The notes under the pieces are model-generated. The model saw only the letters and a list, made by a program, of their open reading frames with translations. It was not told the DNA's origin and did no database searches. Below, in pieces: positions 1 to 41,900 of a stretch of DNA of 64,000 bases (position 1 is its first letter; every line of letters starts with the position of its first letter). The position numbers and the translations under genes are program-made. The stretch lies in contig CAVNZM010000005.1 of assembly GCA_963693365.1 (NCBI GenBank), positions 11,408,001-11,472,000 on the forward strand. Reading direction: 5' to 3'. The stretch is from Amoebidium appalachense (lineage: Eukaryota; Ichthyosporea).

Positions 1-1470
1 ACATACTGAATGTGCAGATTGAGAACACCAATTCTCTCATCACTGTTAAACTAGCCAAAAAAACTCCCCAAAATTGTTTTTTGGAAAAAACACATCGCAA
101 ATTCGTGCCTTCAAACCCCAGCCTATGTAGCCTATGTCATCAACCCCACTTCACCCGTTTCTGCCCCGAGCTATGCACCTACTTGGTATACACCAAAACC
201 CAGCCTCAGAGTACTTTAAAAAAAGATTCGGCGGACTTACTTGAACCTTCTTGGTTTTTCCCGGCAAAGTCCTCGGAGCTCAAACTAAACGTGCCCCTTA
301 TTACAAAGCATCAACTCACCTGAAGTCCACGCTGTTGAAAACCGGCCCGGTGCTCTTTCCAACTTTTTGGGAGGCTTTGTTTTCGTGTGAGTCATGTGTC
401 TTTCATGTGTGGCTCACCACGTCACCCAATGATGACCCAATGTCCACATTTTGGTGATTTCGGACACTACGGGCTCGTTTTAGTTTTTCGAGCCCCCGTG
501 TAGGGGGATTTGATTGAAAAGTTTTTTTTTTCTTTTGACTGGATCATAGTATTCGACGGAAAGATATGCAAGTATGCACGGCATACTGAGAAGACAATAA
601 AAAATTCACGAGTTATCCAGTAACAAGTGCATACTGAGATACCTGAACACTGTGTGAAAATCATATAAATACTCAATGTGACGACCAACAGAATTCAACA
701 AAATGTCTAAAGTGGTCACATTGCCAGCCAGTGTAGCAGTTTCATTTTCCGAATTCAGGTGGGCCGATTTAAACCTTGAGCTCTACAAAGCAGCCCGGCG
801 GTGAGTTTTGTCTGAAATGACGGGTGTACAGAGAGGCCTTTTTCTAGAATAATAATAAGGAAACCACTGTGTATTTTATTATACTGTAGAGAGAAACCAT
901 GTATAAATTGATTTTCCAGCATATTATGATATATGTATGGAAACGAGGCGCCAGCCTGGCCAGGCGCGCGGCCCCGACCTTCGGGAAACTTTTCCCGTTT
1001 CTGCCTTATATGGTAAATACAAAGACACTCCTATTGGCTGATATTTAACGAAATTGCTAAGATGCACCAATACAATTGCTTCCCTCCAAAACCACGCATC
1101 CAATAGTTGGATTATTTATCAATCTGTCAGATTCTTCAAGTTCAAAAAGGTTTCGTGCACTGGCAAGCCCAAAATGTTCTGCAAAAATAAAACGTGCGTA
1201 AAAGGAAAGAGACATACACGAAGAACAGAAATACTTGTAGTGCCCCACATAAGTGCTCTGTGCTCTATGCACATACGTGTCAGCCTTTTTCAAACTTGAA
1301 CCATTCCCTGAGCCCCTGACTGATACACCAATATCCAAATTCTCAGCTGAAACAATTGCCACTATCGGCAGCTTTCTGACCATCGAGTACCAGACAACAC
1401 GCTTACGAGTCTACGTGCACGCGTGTTATATTGGTGGTAGAACTGGTGGAGGTAGCTAAAGTACAGCTTC
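1..1470. other. Upstream region without a recognisable gene
   Basis: AT-balanced, mostly non-repetitive sequence. The short open frames on both strands show no known motif and no splice pattern I can trust. It contains CCAAT-type sequences near 1030 and 1088 that could belong to the promoter of the following gene. Confidence 0.4.
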
Positions 1471-1989
1471 ATGGCCCTGACTATTCTTGAGCCCTTCACC
1501 CAGGCCGCAAAGGCAAAGTGGGAGCCTGAGCTGCGCAGAAGGGCACGCCTTGCCTTTTTTCTGTTTCTGGTCACCCTTACCACCTTCCTCTTCTTTGTTG
1601 GATGCGAGAGAGTTGTGGTCAGCAGCACATACAGCTGTCGATGCATCAACGATACCTGCACTTATGCTGGCCAGCTTGTTATGAAAAATGAAACCTTTGT
1701 CCTCGACTATACGGAGCTAGGACAAAACATCGGAGCTCAAGCCTGTGAGGAAACCTTGTGGGACTGCCCCATACGTTTACAGTCAGGGAAGAAAGGCTCT
1801 GACCTCTGCCCGCTGGTGGTACTGGAGACAGACTTTGCCCTTTTGACTATCATTTATGGAGTCTCGGCTGTTCTTTGCACGTTTTCCTACCTGTCTCTTT
1901 TTGTCTTGGGTAAAATGAACAACAGGTGGATGAGCACGAATCCCGAGGCCAAGAAGTTGCTCCGAACGGGCAAGCGACCCCCTGTGTGA
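1471..1989 (+). CDS. Small two-transmembrane protein with a cysteine-rich extracellular loop
   Basis: Single-exon frame of 172 aa with a short basic amphipathic N terminus. The first membrane segment is at about residues 26-45 and the second at about 121-147, followed by a short basic C tail. The loop between them carries six cysteines (56, 58, 63, 92, 99, 113) and two N-glycosylation sequons (N60-D-T, N73-E-T), so it is probably lumenal or extracellular and disulfide-bonded. I do not recognise the family. The topology (short N tail, TM, about 75-residue Cys loop, TM, short tail) resembles BK-channel beta subunits, but no diagnostic motif supports that. An AATAAA lies 186 bases after the stop. 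The start is the first ATG of the frame, with an open hydrophobic N region behind it. Codon usage and composition look like genuine coding sequence, unlike the simple repeats around it. Confidence 0.72.
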   Translation: MALTILEPFTQAAKAKWEPELRRRARLAFFLFLVTLTTFLFFVGCERVVVSSTYSCRCINDTCTYAGQLVMKNETFVLDYTELGQNIGAQACEETLWDCPIRLQSGKKGSDLCPLVVLETDFALLTIIYGVSAVLCTFSYLSLFVLGKMNNRWMSTNPEAKKLLRTGKRPPV

Positions 1990-2174
1990 ATCGGCGCAAA
2001 TAGGGAACTCGGAGATATTCCGTTTCTATGGTCAGCAGCGTCAAGTTCTGTGGGTTGAGTCGCCCAAGCAAACAAAGATTATGTCATCCTCAAGATGCGA
2101 CAATTTTTCAACACGGAGCCTAGGCTTATGGTGGTACTCAGGTGTTCCTTGCAACGTGCTTTCATACCTATTTG

Positions 2175-2180
2175 AATAAA
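2175..2180 (+). terminator. AATAAA poly(A) signal of the two-TM gene
   Basis: Exact AATAAA 186 bases downstream of the TGA at 1987-1989. It is the first such hexamer in the 3' region. Confidence 0.5.
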
Positions 2181-2538
2181 GACGTGAGATTTTCTTTGAA
2201 TGTGTCTGCGATCATGCTTCGCCTGTGAGCTTTAAACATTTTCTGCGCTAATAAAACCACTAGAGATCTCTTCAGACTATCAGTCTGCTTCAAGTGCTTG
2301 GTGCTTTGCAACCTGCTACGTAACAAAGACTTCATATTACTGGGATGCACTTTCTCGTTGCCAACAGGTCAACCCTTTGGCAAAGAGATCTTGAATGCCC
2401 TTAATTATATCAATCATTGAAACAGAACCCACGTTAAACAACACACCAACTTCTGTACAAAGCTACTTACTGTGTTCACGTAAGCAGCAACTGGTTTGCG
2501 CGCTACCTAGTCGAAGTGGCGCAGGTGTCATGAGTATG

Positions 2539-2544
2539 TATAAA
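2539..2544 (+). promoter_or_regulatory. Possible TATA box upstream of CPSF3
   Basis: TATAAA in a non-repetitive stretch about 270 bases before the CPSF3 start codon. The whole 2186-2815 interval has no gene and is the only room for the CPSF3 promoter. Position alone supports the call. Confidence 0.25.
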
Positions 2545-2815
2545 GGCTACATCTGGTTTTATACCGATCTTTCCTCGATCAAAATAACCCGCTGTTGAGC
2601 CGGTATCAAGACACCCCCATCTCGATGCTGTTGTATGCCAATATCCCATTGTCATGTACTGTACTTTTGCTGAGATCACCTTGGCCGGTATACCGTTACC
2701 TGGTCAGCAGGAAAAACGCGTCGAGCTCGAATTCTCACCCACTCATTAGAACGTTGAGTAGCGTTGAACTGTTAGCGCTTACGGAGAAGCATAAAGTTTC
2801 TAAGTAGTTTACAAC

Positions 2816-16965
<14,150 letters not shown>

Positions 16966-17334
16966 CCCTGCTATTATTGTGTTTTGTTTATCCATTGACT
17001 GAAGGGCAAAAACACGAATGTGCAATGCAAAGTTTTTGGAGTTGGGGGGATGGGTAAATAACCCTTAGTTTTTTCCAGCTATGCACGAATGGATCTTTTT
17101 TTGTTTGTTTGTAGGTTAGTTTGTTTGGTTCCCCTTTATTTACGTATAAGCGAGCTGCCGTCCCGTCGGGGTATGTGCAATGTCGTTTTCTGAACCGTGA
17201 GATGACATTTTTGGCCTGTGGTTGACCAGGATTTTTTGATTGTCTGTTTTTTTGTCTTTTTGATTTTCGAGGTTTTTTTTTCTTTTTTTTTTGTTTGTTT
17301 GTTTGTTTGTTTGTTTGTTTGTTTTTTTTTGGGT

Positions 17335-17407
<73 letters not shown>
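17335..17407 (+). repeat. 73-base uninterrupted poly(G)
   Basis: The longest homopolymer in the window, preceded by a (TTTG)n block. It lies 370 bases beyond the CPSF3 stop, in its 3' UTR or flank, and could form G-quadruplexes. Its length may be affected by sequencing error. Confidence 0.9.
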
Positions 17408-17408
<1 letters not shown>

Positions 17409-17625
17409 TGATGAGGGTCCCGTGGGGTATCATAAGGGGTATGTGTACATGATGCACGTCAGAAATTGGCACAGTTAAATTTATTGGTGGCCTCGACTCT
17501 ATTCTAGCCACTTTACTGAAATTCTTGATATGTGATGCCTGCTGGGTCGGGCTGTGAGATATTTATTTTATTATGTCTTTCTTATGCAACGACTAAACTA
17601 TCACAGTAGCCTATTTCAGGAGAGA

Positions 17626-17640
17626 AATAAAACAAATAAA
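17626..17640 (+). terminator. Two AATAAA signals downstream of CPSF3
   Basis: AATAAA at 17626-17631 and 17635-17640, about 660 bases after the CPSF3 stop codon. They are the first clear hexamers in the 3' flank. A long 3' UTR containing the poly(G) run is implied if they are used. Confidence 0.4.
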
Positions 17641-18098
17641 ATTACCTCTTGCATGATCCACATGGCGCTAAGTATATCAAACGAGTTATTATTATCGACC
17701 CTATGCTCCTGAATTCTTGCATATGGTACTACGTTGCGGTGAATAATGTTGCATATGCATGCCACTGTGGCTGACTCTGTCCGTGCATGGTGATGAAAAA
17801 TGAATTATATCGAGACTGCGCTACACAGACCCACTTATATGATCATGGGCTAGAGCTATACATATATTTTTTCAATGATTAAATTGGAGAGAATATACGT
17901 ACTTATACATCGCATGCATGAACATACGCGCTACACATTGTAAAGCAAAATCTAAATAAACAAATCATGGTTTTGGAAAATTTGGGTTCAATAGTATGTA
18001 CATGTACCCAAATGAACATGGTTATAAATCGGCCACACCCATCGATGAATATGTAGTCCAGAGCAGGCCGTTTCACGATGATAAACATCTGTAAAACC

Positions 18099-18189
<91 letters not shown>

Positions 18190-18702
18190 GCATGTACGTG
18201 TGCGGGTGCGTGTGCATGTGCGTGTGCGTGTGTGTGCGCGCATACGCTCATAAAAATCTAGCATTTGAAACAGGGGTGTCCTTGGTTTGTATATAATTGA
18301 TCGTGTGTGAGTTACACGTAATTGTTTCCTTCGAGCCATGCATTTCTTTTATTTGAATTGAAATTTATAATTTTGAAGTTCAACACCATATTCCTACTTT
18401 TTTGTTGATTTGTAATTTTTTTGGTGTAAGTGATATTGATGATGAGTTGGTGATGATCAGTCAGTGACGTCCTCACACACCACAGCCTACACACAGAAGG
18501 GCAGCATACTATTGTTCAGAAAAGCTTGAATATTTATTTCTAAGTCTGCAAATTGGTGGGATGGTTGATCACAAAGTAATGGTGACCATATGTACAGTGT
18601 GGTGACCAGCACCATTTCGAAGGGGGCTATATTTACAAAACAGAAGTGACTGCAGTATCTAAAATTCCGAAAATTCTCACAAAAAATATCAAGGGCATAT
18701 GG

Positions 18703-18747
<45 letters not shown>

Positions 18748-19052
18748 AAGAAAGAAAGAAAAGTTGTGGTGGTAAAAAAACATTCCGCTCAACTCTTTGA
18801 AGCATCATTCCACCGCCAGAAACATAACTGTGCGATTCTTCATTAGGCAAAACGGGTGAGCGGACAACAATACTATCCTGAGAGACTTTCAGGGAAAAAA
18901 AAGGTGGGGGAAAAGAAAAACGTCAGTTTGCGCATCGCCGGGGGGCGGGGAGGGGGGGGGGGGGGGGGGGGGAGGGGGGAGGGCAAAAATCACAAAACAA
19001 AATTTACACAACAGGGGGGAAGCGCGGGGGGCAGCCGGGGGGGGGGGGGGTC
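17641..19052. other. Intergenic region between convergent CPSF3 and MFS genes
   Basis: It holds AT-rich unique sequence, a (TG)n block at about 18101-18184, a 41-base poly(A) at 18705-18745 and G-rich runs before the MFS stop codon. A minus-strand AATAAA equivalent lies near 18533. I see no coding exon. Confidence 0.5.
18705..18745 (+). repeat. 41-base poly(A)
   Basis: Pure A run in intergenic DNA. It could be the tail of a retroposed sequence lying to its left, but I recognise no such sequence. Confidence 0.85.
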
Positions 19053-22054
<3,002 letters not shown>

Positions 22055-22145
22055 TATATATGGATTTTTTTGAAGGGAAAATTGAACGGAGAGAGTCTAT
22101 GGAGGTGAAGTGTCTTTTGTACATGTGCTGTTTTCAACGAGTGGA

Positions 22146-22230
22146 TTTCCTGATACTTTACATGTGTATTATAGTTTTCCTGACACTTCACATAAACATT
22201 ATAGTTTCCTGACACTTTACATGCATAATA
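22146..22230 (-). repeat. Three 30-bp tandem repeats upstream of the MFS gene
   Basis: On the minus strand the unit reads approximately ATGTAAAGTGTCAGGAAACT then ATAAT; three copies spaced 29-30 bases. The array is about 90-175 bases before the MFS start codon, so it may be a promoter element array. Confidence 0.6.
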
Positions 22231-22239
22231 GCTTTACAA

Positions 22240-25240
<3,001 letters not shown>

Positions 25241-25241
25241 G

Positions 25242-25247
25242 TTTATT
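25242..25247 (-). terminator. AATAAA poly(A) signal of the fusion-enzyme gene
   Basis: TTTATT on the plus strand, i.e. AATAAA on the minus strand, about 130 bases after the TAG at 25374-25376. Confidence 0.55.
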
Positions 25248-25373
25248 CTAACTAAAACATTATCCGCCCTATCATATTCCCGTTACAAAACCTGTACGCA
25301 TCAAACCCATGTTAAAGAGCACCGTGCTCAACAGCAGAACTCCATGCTCCACACGGCCGGGTCACAACCGCCC

Positions 25374-36523
<11,150 letters not shown>

Positions 36524-36831
36524 TTTTGTATCTTTACACTACACCACGCAAAGGGGGGGAATTCCTAGTGTGTGCAGCGAAAAAAGTGGGCTACTTGTGT
36601 GCCAAGTTTGAGTGTGTGTGTGTGTGCGTGTGCGTGTGTGTAGATGTGGGTATGGTTATATGGGGGGTGAAATATGCGGGCGCCCCTACAACTTCATAAC
36701 TAGTGGGTGTAACATACAAGACTACACAACAACCCTAGTAGGCACCACCGTGAAGTGAAAAGGCTTGCCTTTTGTTGTGGTTGGCAGTACGGGGGTATAC
36801 GTACCTCCGAGGCGCCGCTAGGGCTCGCGCG

Positions 36832-37029
36832 ATTGGTTGTTGTCTTCATACTCTACATTCTTAATTTAGTACGTTTTGATTCGTGAACCTCTCACGAGCT
36901 AGGCCTGGATTTTCAGTAAAGAACTGATCAACAAACATTATTGGTTTAATATCACGATACTGCAAACCATAAATTTAAGTCACCAATCAAATATTGGTAG
37001 GTTTCCCTGTTGCCGCTAGATTAGCCAAT
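36832..37029 (-). promoter_or_regulatory. CCAAT-box cluster upstream of the fusion-enzyme gene
   Basis: CCAAT or its complement at 36832-36836, 36983-36987, 36993-36997 and 37025-37029. The middle pair forms the palindrome CCAATCAAATATTGG. They lie 310-510 bases upstream of the start codon of the minus-strand gene. Promoter function is inferred. Confidence 0.35.
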
Positions 37030-37264
37030 CATAAGATCGCAGAGAGGTGGGCGGCCAAACGCTTTGTCAACGTTGCCCACTACGTTCACGTTCAGAACGT
37101 TCAGATCTAGAACCGGCCTGAAGCTATATGTGTATTGGGTATTCTTGCACGGTTTTGAATGCATCATCCCTTATTTATTCATCAATATAGTGGGGCTACA
37201 AACATACACGAATACACGTTCTACTAAGTTACACGTACCACTCTCAGTGTGACTGGGGCCATAT

Positions 37265-37318
37265 CAGTCGCACACATCGATTCAGTCGCACACATCGATT
37301 CAGTCGCACACATCGATT
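37265..37318 (+). repeat. Three exact 18-bp tandem repeats 5' of the retrotransposon
   Basis: CAGTCGCACACATCGATT at 37265, 37283 and 37301, ending about 108 bases before the ORF1 start. They may be part of the element's 5' UTR (promoter monomers) or of the flanking genome. Confidence 0.8.
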
Positions 37319-37425
37319 CAAATGTCGCTCTTTATTATCTGCTAATAAATAGTATCCTTCGCGCATCCACCCCTAAACCAGGCCATCCGTGGCCCTAAGG
37401 GCCGGGGAACACCCCCATCCATGTC

Positions 37426-38610
37426 ATGGCACATGCCTATAATCGTTTCAGAACCTCTTTCAAAGTTCCATCTACACCCATCACACATGTGCCACCATTA
37501 AAACGTCCAGCAGATACACCTACCACAGATGCACAACCAGAAAAACATCGCCTTAGACTAAGCGCAACACCTATTTACAATACACTACCCATTCAGAATA
37601 ACACCACACCACTCCGTAGAAACACAATAACAACCATGCCGAAACTTTCGGTTGATACAGTACTGGCAGAACTTGCCCTCGTTAAGAAACAGCTAAATGA
37701 GCTGTTACCACTCAAGAACATGATAGAAAAACTCCAAACAGAAAATACCCAACTCAAGCTCACCATTGATTCACTCACAGCCCAGCTAAACATTAGTGGA
37801 TCGCAAAACCCCAAAACTCATGAGCAAACATCTCGCGACGGAGACATTTCCACCCCAACACAAAACAACACAGGACCGGAAGCACAGCTCCCGGCAGAGT
37901 TCCTAGAATATGCGAACTCTCGTAAAACACCCGAGCTCCGCCAAATTGCCAAGGAAACATATGCCAGCATTCTTGCAGGCAACGAGTACCGCCGCAACTC
38001 CCCTCCCAAACCGCCGGCTAAGGGGAACACCCAAGCAAACGGTAACATCAACATCCCACCCAAATACGAGAGGGTGTATTTCAAAGTCAAGCACGGCAGA
38101 CGCCCACACAGGGCCATGTGGTCCATCTTCAAGGCTCTCGGCTTCCGGTGCTCTCGCATCCTTTGTCTGTCCTTCATTGGATACGATGTGCTGGAAGTAG
38201 CAGTACGGGGCGACTATAACCGTGCGTTCATCCGTGACGCGACAAAGGGGTGTGGAAGCTTCTTCACCCACCTCCCAAGCTACGACCCATGCGCGCCGGA
38301 AAACATTCAGAAAGCAGACAAAGAACGTAAAGTGTCTGCTAAGAATGCGTGCGCCACACGTTGTCGTGTACGCATCAGCAAGGCAAAAGAGTTCCTCGCA
38401 AAGTTGGAAAACGATGCTACGAGCGTGATAGACACGGACACGAAGGAACCAATGTTTTCTGGTGAGAAACTGCTCGAGCGCAAACGCCGATGCGAGATGG
38501 AAATCGAGCTCTTCTGCGAACTGTTCGCGCTGGCGGAAGGTCGTGCATACGACCCCGTAAGCGACAAGTGGGAACCAACCCCACAGGTGTCGGACCAAAC
38601 CGATGCCTAA
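37426..38610 (+). CDS. Retrotransposon ORF1 protein (coiled-coil nucleic-acid-binding type)
   Basis: 394 aa. A basic, Pro/Thr-rich N terminus is followed by a heptad coiled coil at about residues 76-123 (leucine-rich, LAELALVKKQLNELLPLKNM then further heptads), a linker rich in Gln/Thr, and a C-terminal basic domain from about 205. In that domain KYERVYFKVKHGRRPHRAMW and DVLEVAVRGDYNRAFI look like the strands of an RRM-like fold. It has no CCHC zinc knuckle. By analogy with other LINE ORF1 proteins it should trimerise or multimerise and coat the element RNA. The stop overlaps the ORF2 start (ATGCCTAA at 38603-38610). There is an in-frame ATG at codon 1; no upstream alternative is evident. Confidence 0.85.
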   Translation: MAHAYNRFRTSFKVPSTPITHVPPLKRPADTPTTDAQPEKHRLRLSATPIYNTLPIQNNTTPLRRNTITTMPKLSVDTVLAELALVKKQLNELLPLKNMIEKLQTENTQLKLTIDSLTAQLNISGSQNPKTHEQTSRDGDISTPTQNNTGPEAQLPAEFLEYANSRKTPELRQIAKETYASILAGNEYRRNSPPKPPAKGNTQANGNINIPPKYERVYFKVKHGRRPHRAMWSIFKALGFRCSRILCLSFIGYDVLEVAVRGDYNRAFIRDATKGCGSFFTHLPSYDPCAPENIQKADKERKVSAKNACATRCRVRISKAKEFLAKLENDATSVIDTDTKEPMFSGEKLLERKRRCEMEIELFCELFALAEGRAYDPVSDKWEPTPQVSDQTDA

Positions 38611-41600
38611 TTTATCCTTCTTCTTCTGGAATGCTCGGACACTGGGCCCCCAAAAGGGCCTCCCCCCCGGGACACTCGACGATAAAATCAGCTACATACA
38701 ACAACAGACAAACAACCACACGTTTACAGTGATTTGCGAAACACAGTTTAAAAACCACCACAAATTCAACTCTACATTGGTCGACACATCCACACACCCC
38801 GGTTACGCGAAAAACCGAGGCATTATTGTACTTGCCGCACCACACGTGAGAGTGAAGTGCAAACCGGTAGCAAAAACGGAATTCTCGGTTTCTATAGAGT
38901 TTCTTTCTAATGTTTTTACTTTTGTATATTACCCACCATCTATGTCGGTTGTCGAATTGACTCACGAGTTGTCACAGTTACCAATGTCCACTGTTATTTT
39001 AGGTGATTTTAACACGCGACTCCACCACACAGACACACTGCAAGTGAGTGTCGGGTACCCATCTAAGCCCCCGGAGCGTGCTATCCCTTTAGCAAGGTAT
39101 GTCCAAAGTCACACTTTGCGGTTCCCTCAAATATCCCATGCCCACAACACCGACTGGGGAGTGGCCTTTTGGCCATCAACCATGTCAAAACTCTCTCTCC
39201 CTCCTAACCTCTCTAGGTCATCTGACCACTCTCCTATCCTTTTCCTACCTAAGATCTCCCTTGATCTGCTCCCCCCTCCCCCTCCCACCTTTCGCCTCCG
39301 TCTATCCCAGCTTAAGTCACAGTGGGGTAGAGTTGATGTATGTGTATGCTATGCTACGAAACACCCTATATATATGCGCCTATTAGAATCTGCACAAGCC
39401 AGGCCAGATTCACATCTCGTACTAGATACATGCACTAACTTTATTGTTGATGATTTGATAGATCTCGGTGATTATGCTGGCGGTGGTAGGAAGGAATATC
39501 CCGATGCTCTCTTGTTACCAAACACCACTCCCGCTAGACTAGGTGAACCCCTGTCTCAAAAGGAAAGCTTGCGCCGGCTTGCTAGTATGAATCGATTTGG
39601 CCCCCCTGCTCGTATTATTGGTGATACCACTGGAGACCCCCTCATAGACTCTGATAAGTATTTCTCGGAACTGTTTAAAGATAGGACCCCCGCTCAGAAA
39701 CCTATTGTGTGGCCTGTAGACCCATCTATCCCCATAGAATCGATCCTCCCCTTTTTCAGTCCCGATGCCATATGGTCTGTGATATCTAGTTATAGCTCTA
39801 GTAAGTCTTGTGGACCTGATGGACTCCCTGCTGGGTTTCTTAAAATCCTTGTTCCCTCCTACCCACAAAAGGAAAGTGATCGTGCTATTAAACCTGATCT
39901 TACTATCATGTTAAGCTCTCTCTTTTCTTGGTGTGTTAAATGTGGACATGTCCCGTCATCTTGGTTAGATACCTTAGTGATCCCCATAGTTAAGAAGGAC
40001 TCTGAGGGCCCCATATCATCCTTTCGCCCCATTACACTAACCCAGGTTGTTCGTAGATTCTTTGAAGCTTGCTTACTTAGGTTATTTGCACATCACCCTA
40101 GGTTTCAATCTATTCTTCACATACACCCATGCCAATCCGCTTTTCGTAAAAACAATTCATGTTATGTTCAAATAATGGCACTGCACGATTCTATGCAAGT
40201 TGGTGCACAATATGTTGGCTTTATTGATTGGAAAACTGCTTACGATTCTGTCTCCCCTGGTCTCCTATGGGAAAAGCTTGCTGCACGGGGTGTACCACAC
40301 TGCATTGGTGTTCTGTTAGAAGCACTCTTGTCTCAAACCTATGGTAGAGCTGTGGTTAATGGGCATCTTTCATATGGTTTTGCTCGTACTAGAGGTCTCT
40401 TGCAGGGTTCATTGCTTAGCCCCTTTTTGTTTAACCTATTTATAGATGATTTGGCTGTCAAGATTTACGCCGAAAACGATGACCCTATTAATAACTTTCC
40501 GCCTGCACTTCTCTATGCTGATGATCTGTCCCTCCTTGCCCGTACCCCTAGACGCCTGCAAAGATTGTTCGATGTAGTGTCAGAGTGGTGCAAGGCAAAC
40601 CTTATGATCCTTAACATAGACAAATGTGGTGTTCTTGTACCTGATATAGCTAACAATTTACACACATTTACATTATCATCTAAACCTGTACCTATAGTTC
40701 CAGAATACAAATATCTTGGTGTTCCGGTTGATTCTGTTGGTGTTATGTTTCCCCATATGGTCGAAAAGAGGGTAGAGTTGGCTCGTAAGCGGTTAGCTTT
40801 CTTCTCGGCTAATATTTTTAAAGACACACCCCTCCATCCTTCTATTAGACTTACATTTATTCGCACTTTTGTCTTCCCGGCATGTGAATATGGTTTACCC
40901 CTTCTCGCCGCTTGGATCAAGAAAGAGAGAACTAGAGCGCTTAAACCCTTGGCAAATTTCCTTGAAGCAGAAGTTGCCTCCTTTCTATCTAACAACTGTT
41001 GTAAACCTGGGCCTGTAACGCTCTCGATATATGGTCTGGTCCCAATAGCTGCTAGAGTATCCTATCTCGCGCTGAAATTCAATAAGCACATAAGCCGCTT
41101 AAAGAAGTATTTGCCCTCCCACCCTCTCTTCTCTATCCGACCTGTCCCCTCCTCACCTCTCCCCTCTTTCCTCCCCTCTCTCTCCCCTTCTCCCCTGGGC
41201 ACAAATACAAATAAACCCCGCAATAGTGTGTGTGTGACTTTGGACTGCCACTTACTTATTAAACATGTACACAATCACAAGATAATCACGCAATATAACA
41301 AATGGAAAAAGATACCACACGACACTAGACCCGATGAAAGCATACACCTTGAAAAACTAAGCCTTATGTCTCGTTTTATATATACTGACCGCCTCAACCA
41401 TATTGCCAAATATGGCACTCGCAAGTGTATAACACCTAAATACATATTACCTTCCTGTAGAACTGGTCTTTCTCTAGCTGATGGTATTATTGATCAATTA
41501 CCACGCTTTTACTGTACACGTGCTATACAGTGGAGATCTAATAAGTATAAGGTGGCATCATTTGCATGCCCAAACAACACACACACACACCAGTTTAACC

Positions 41601-41797
41601 GGTCATGTATCGCCAAATGTAGTTTGATAGACCACATAATACCGCAACACACACACGTCACATTCACAACAGACACCCAGAAAGATAGCCTACCTGTAAA
41701 TTACAACATCCTTGATTTTATACTAAACACGCGTAACTACGACCTGTTTATTAGATGTATTGATTGGCTTGAGAAACACATCACTACAAAATTATAG
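38603..41797 (+). CDS. Retrotransposon ORF2: APE endonuclease and reverse transcriptase
   Basis: 1064 aa without a stop. The endonuclease (about 1-220) has WNARTL (9-14), ICETQ with catalytic Glu46, ILGDFN (132-137) and SSDHSP (206-211), the expected order for the EEP/APE fold that nicks target DNA. Reverse transcriptase (about 380-770): FRPITLT (474-480), GFIDWKTAYDSV (539-550, first catalytic Asp), LLQGSLLSPFLFNLFIDDL (599-617) and YADD (638-641). A thumb-like region follows. The C terminus (about 985-1030) has a Cys/His cluster, like the C-terminal zinc motifs of many LINEs. Trp replaces the usual Phe in the FxDFKKAFD motif. It is probably translated by termination-reinitiation from the ATGCCTAA overlap. 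Catalytic residues all appear present. Confidence 0.93.
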   Translation: MPNLSFFFWNARTLGPQKGLPPGTLDDKISYIQQQTNNHTFTVICETQFKNHHKFNSTLVDTSTHPGYAKNRGIIVLAAPHVRVKCKPVAKTEFSVSIEFLSNVFTFVYYPPSMSVVELTHELSQLPMSTVILGDFNTRLHHTDTLQVSVGYPSKPPERAIPLARYVQSHTLRFPQISHAHNTDWGVAFWPSTMSKLSLPPNLSRSSDHSPILFLPKISLDLLPPPPPTFRLRLSQLKSQWGRVDVCVCYATKHPIYMRLLESAQARPDSHLVLDTCTNFIVDDLIDLGDYAGGGRKEYPDALLLPNTTPARLGEPLSQKESLRRLASMNRFGPPARIIGDTTGDPLIDSDKYFSELFKDRTPAQKPIVWPVDPSIPIESILPFFSPDAIWSVISSYSSSKSCGPDGLPAGFLKILVPSYPQKESDRAIKPDLTIMLSSLFSWCVKCGHVPSSWLDTLVIPIVKKDSEGPISSFRPITLTQVVRRFFEACLLRLFAHHPRFQSILHIHPCQSAFRKNNSCYVQIMALHDSMQVGAQYVGFIDWKTAYDSVSPGLLWEKLAARGVPHCIGVLLEALLSQTYGRAVVNGHLSYGFARTRGLLQGSLLSPFLFNLFIDDLAVKIYAENDDPINNFPPALLYADDLSLLARTPRRLQRLFDVVSEWCKANLMILNIDKCGVLVPDIANNLHTFTLSSKPVPIVPEYKYLGVPVDSVGVMFPHMVEKRVELARKRLAFFSANIFKDTPLHPSIRLTFIRTFVFPACEYGLPLLAAWIKKERTRALKPLANFLEAEVASFLSNNCCKPGPVTLSIYGLVPIAARVSYLALKFNKHISRLKKYLPSHPLFSIRPVPSSPLPSFLPSLSPSPLGTNTNKPRNSVCVTLDCHLLIKHVHNHKIITQYNKWKKIPHDTRPDESIHLEKLSLMSRFIYTDRLNHIAKYGTRKCITPKYILPSCRTGLSLADGIIDQLPRFYCTRAIQWRSNKYKVASFACPNNTHTHQFNRSCIAKCSLIDHIIPQHTHVTFTTDTQKDSLPVNYNILDFILNTRNYDLFIRCIDWLEKHITTKL

Positions 41798-41810
41798 CGC
41801 ACGCGCACAC

Positions 41811-41817
41811 ACACACA

Positions 41818-41868
<51 letters not shown>
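41811..41868 (+). repeat. (CA)n in the retrotransposon 3' region
   Basis: CA run starting 13 bases after the ORF2 stop. It could be an element feature or later expansion. Confidence 0.85.
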
Positions 41869-41900
41869 CCAGCTGATACCGAGTGTCCCGAGGGGAGCCC

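Noticed and set aside
12-1459. Short frames at the left edge (about 100 codons, both strands)
   Set aside because: No motif, no splice context, overlapping on opposite strands; length expected by chance.
37903-38598. Minus-strand 231-codon frame
   Set aside because: Antisense shadow of retrotransposon ORF1, without motif or promoter.
41054-41160. CT-rich low-complexity stretch inside retrotransposon ORF2
   Set aside because: Considered as an interruption of the ORF, but the frame stays open and it only makes a Pro/Ser-rich linker near residue 850.
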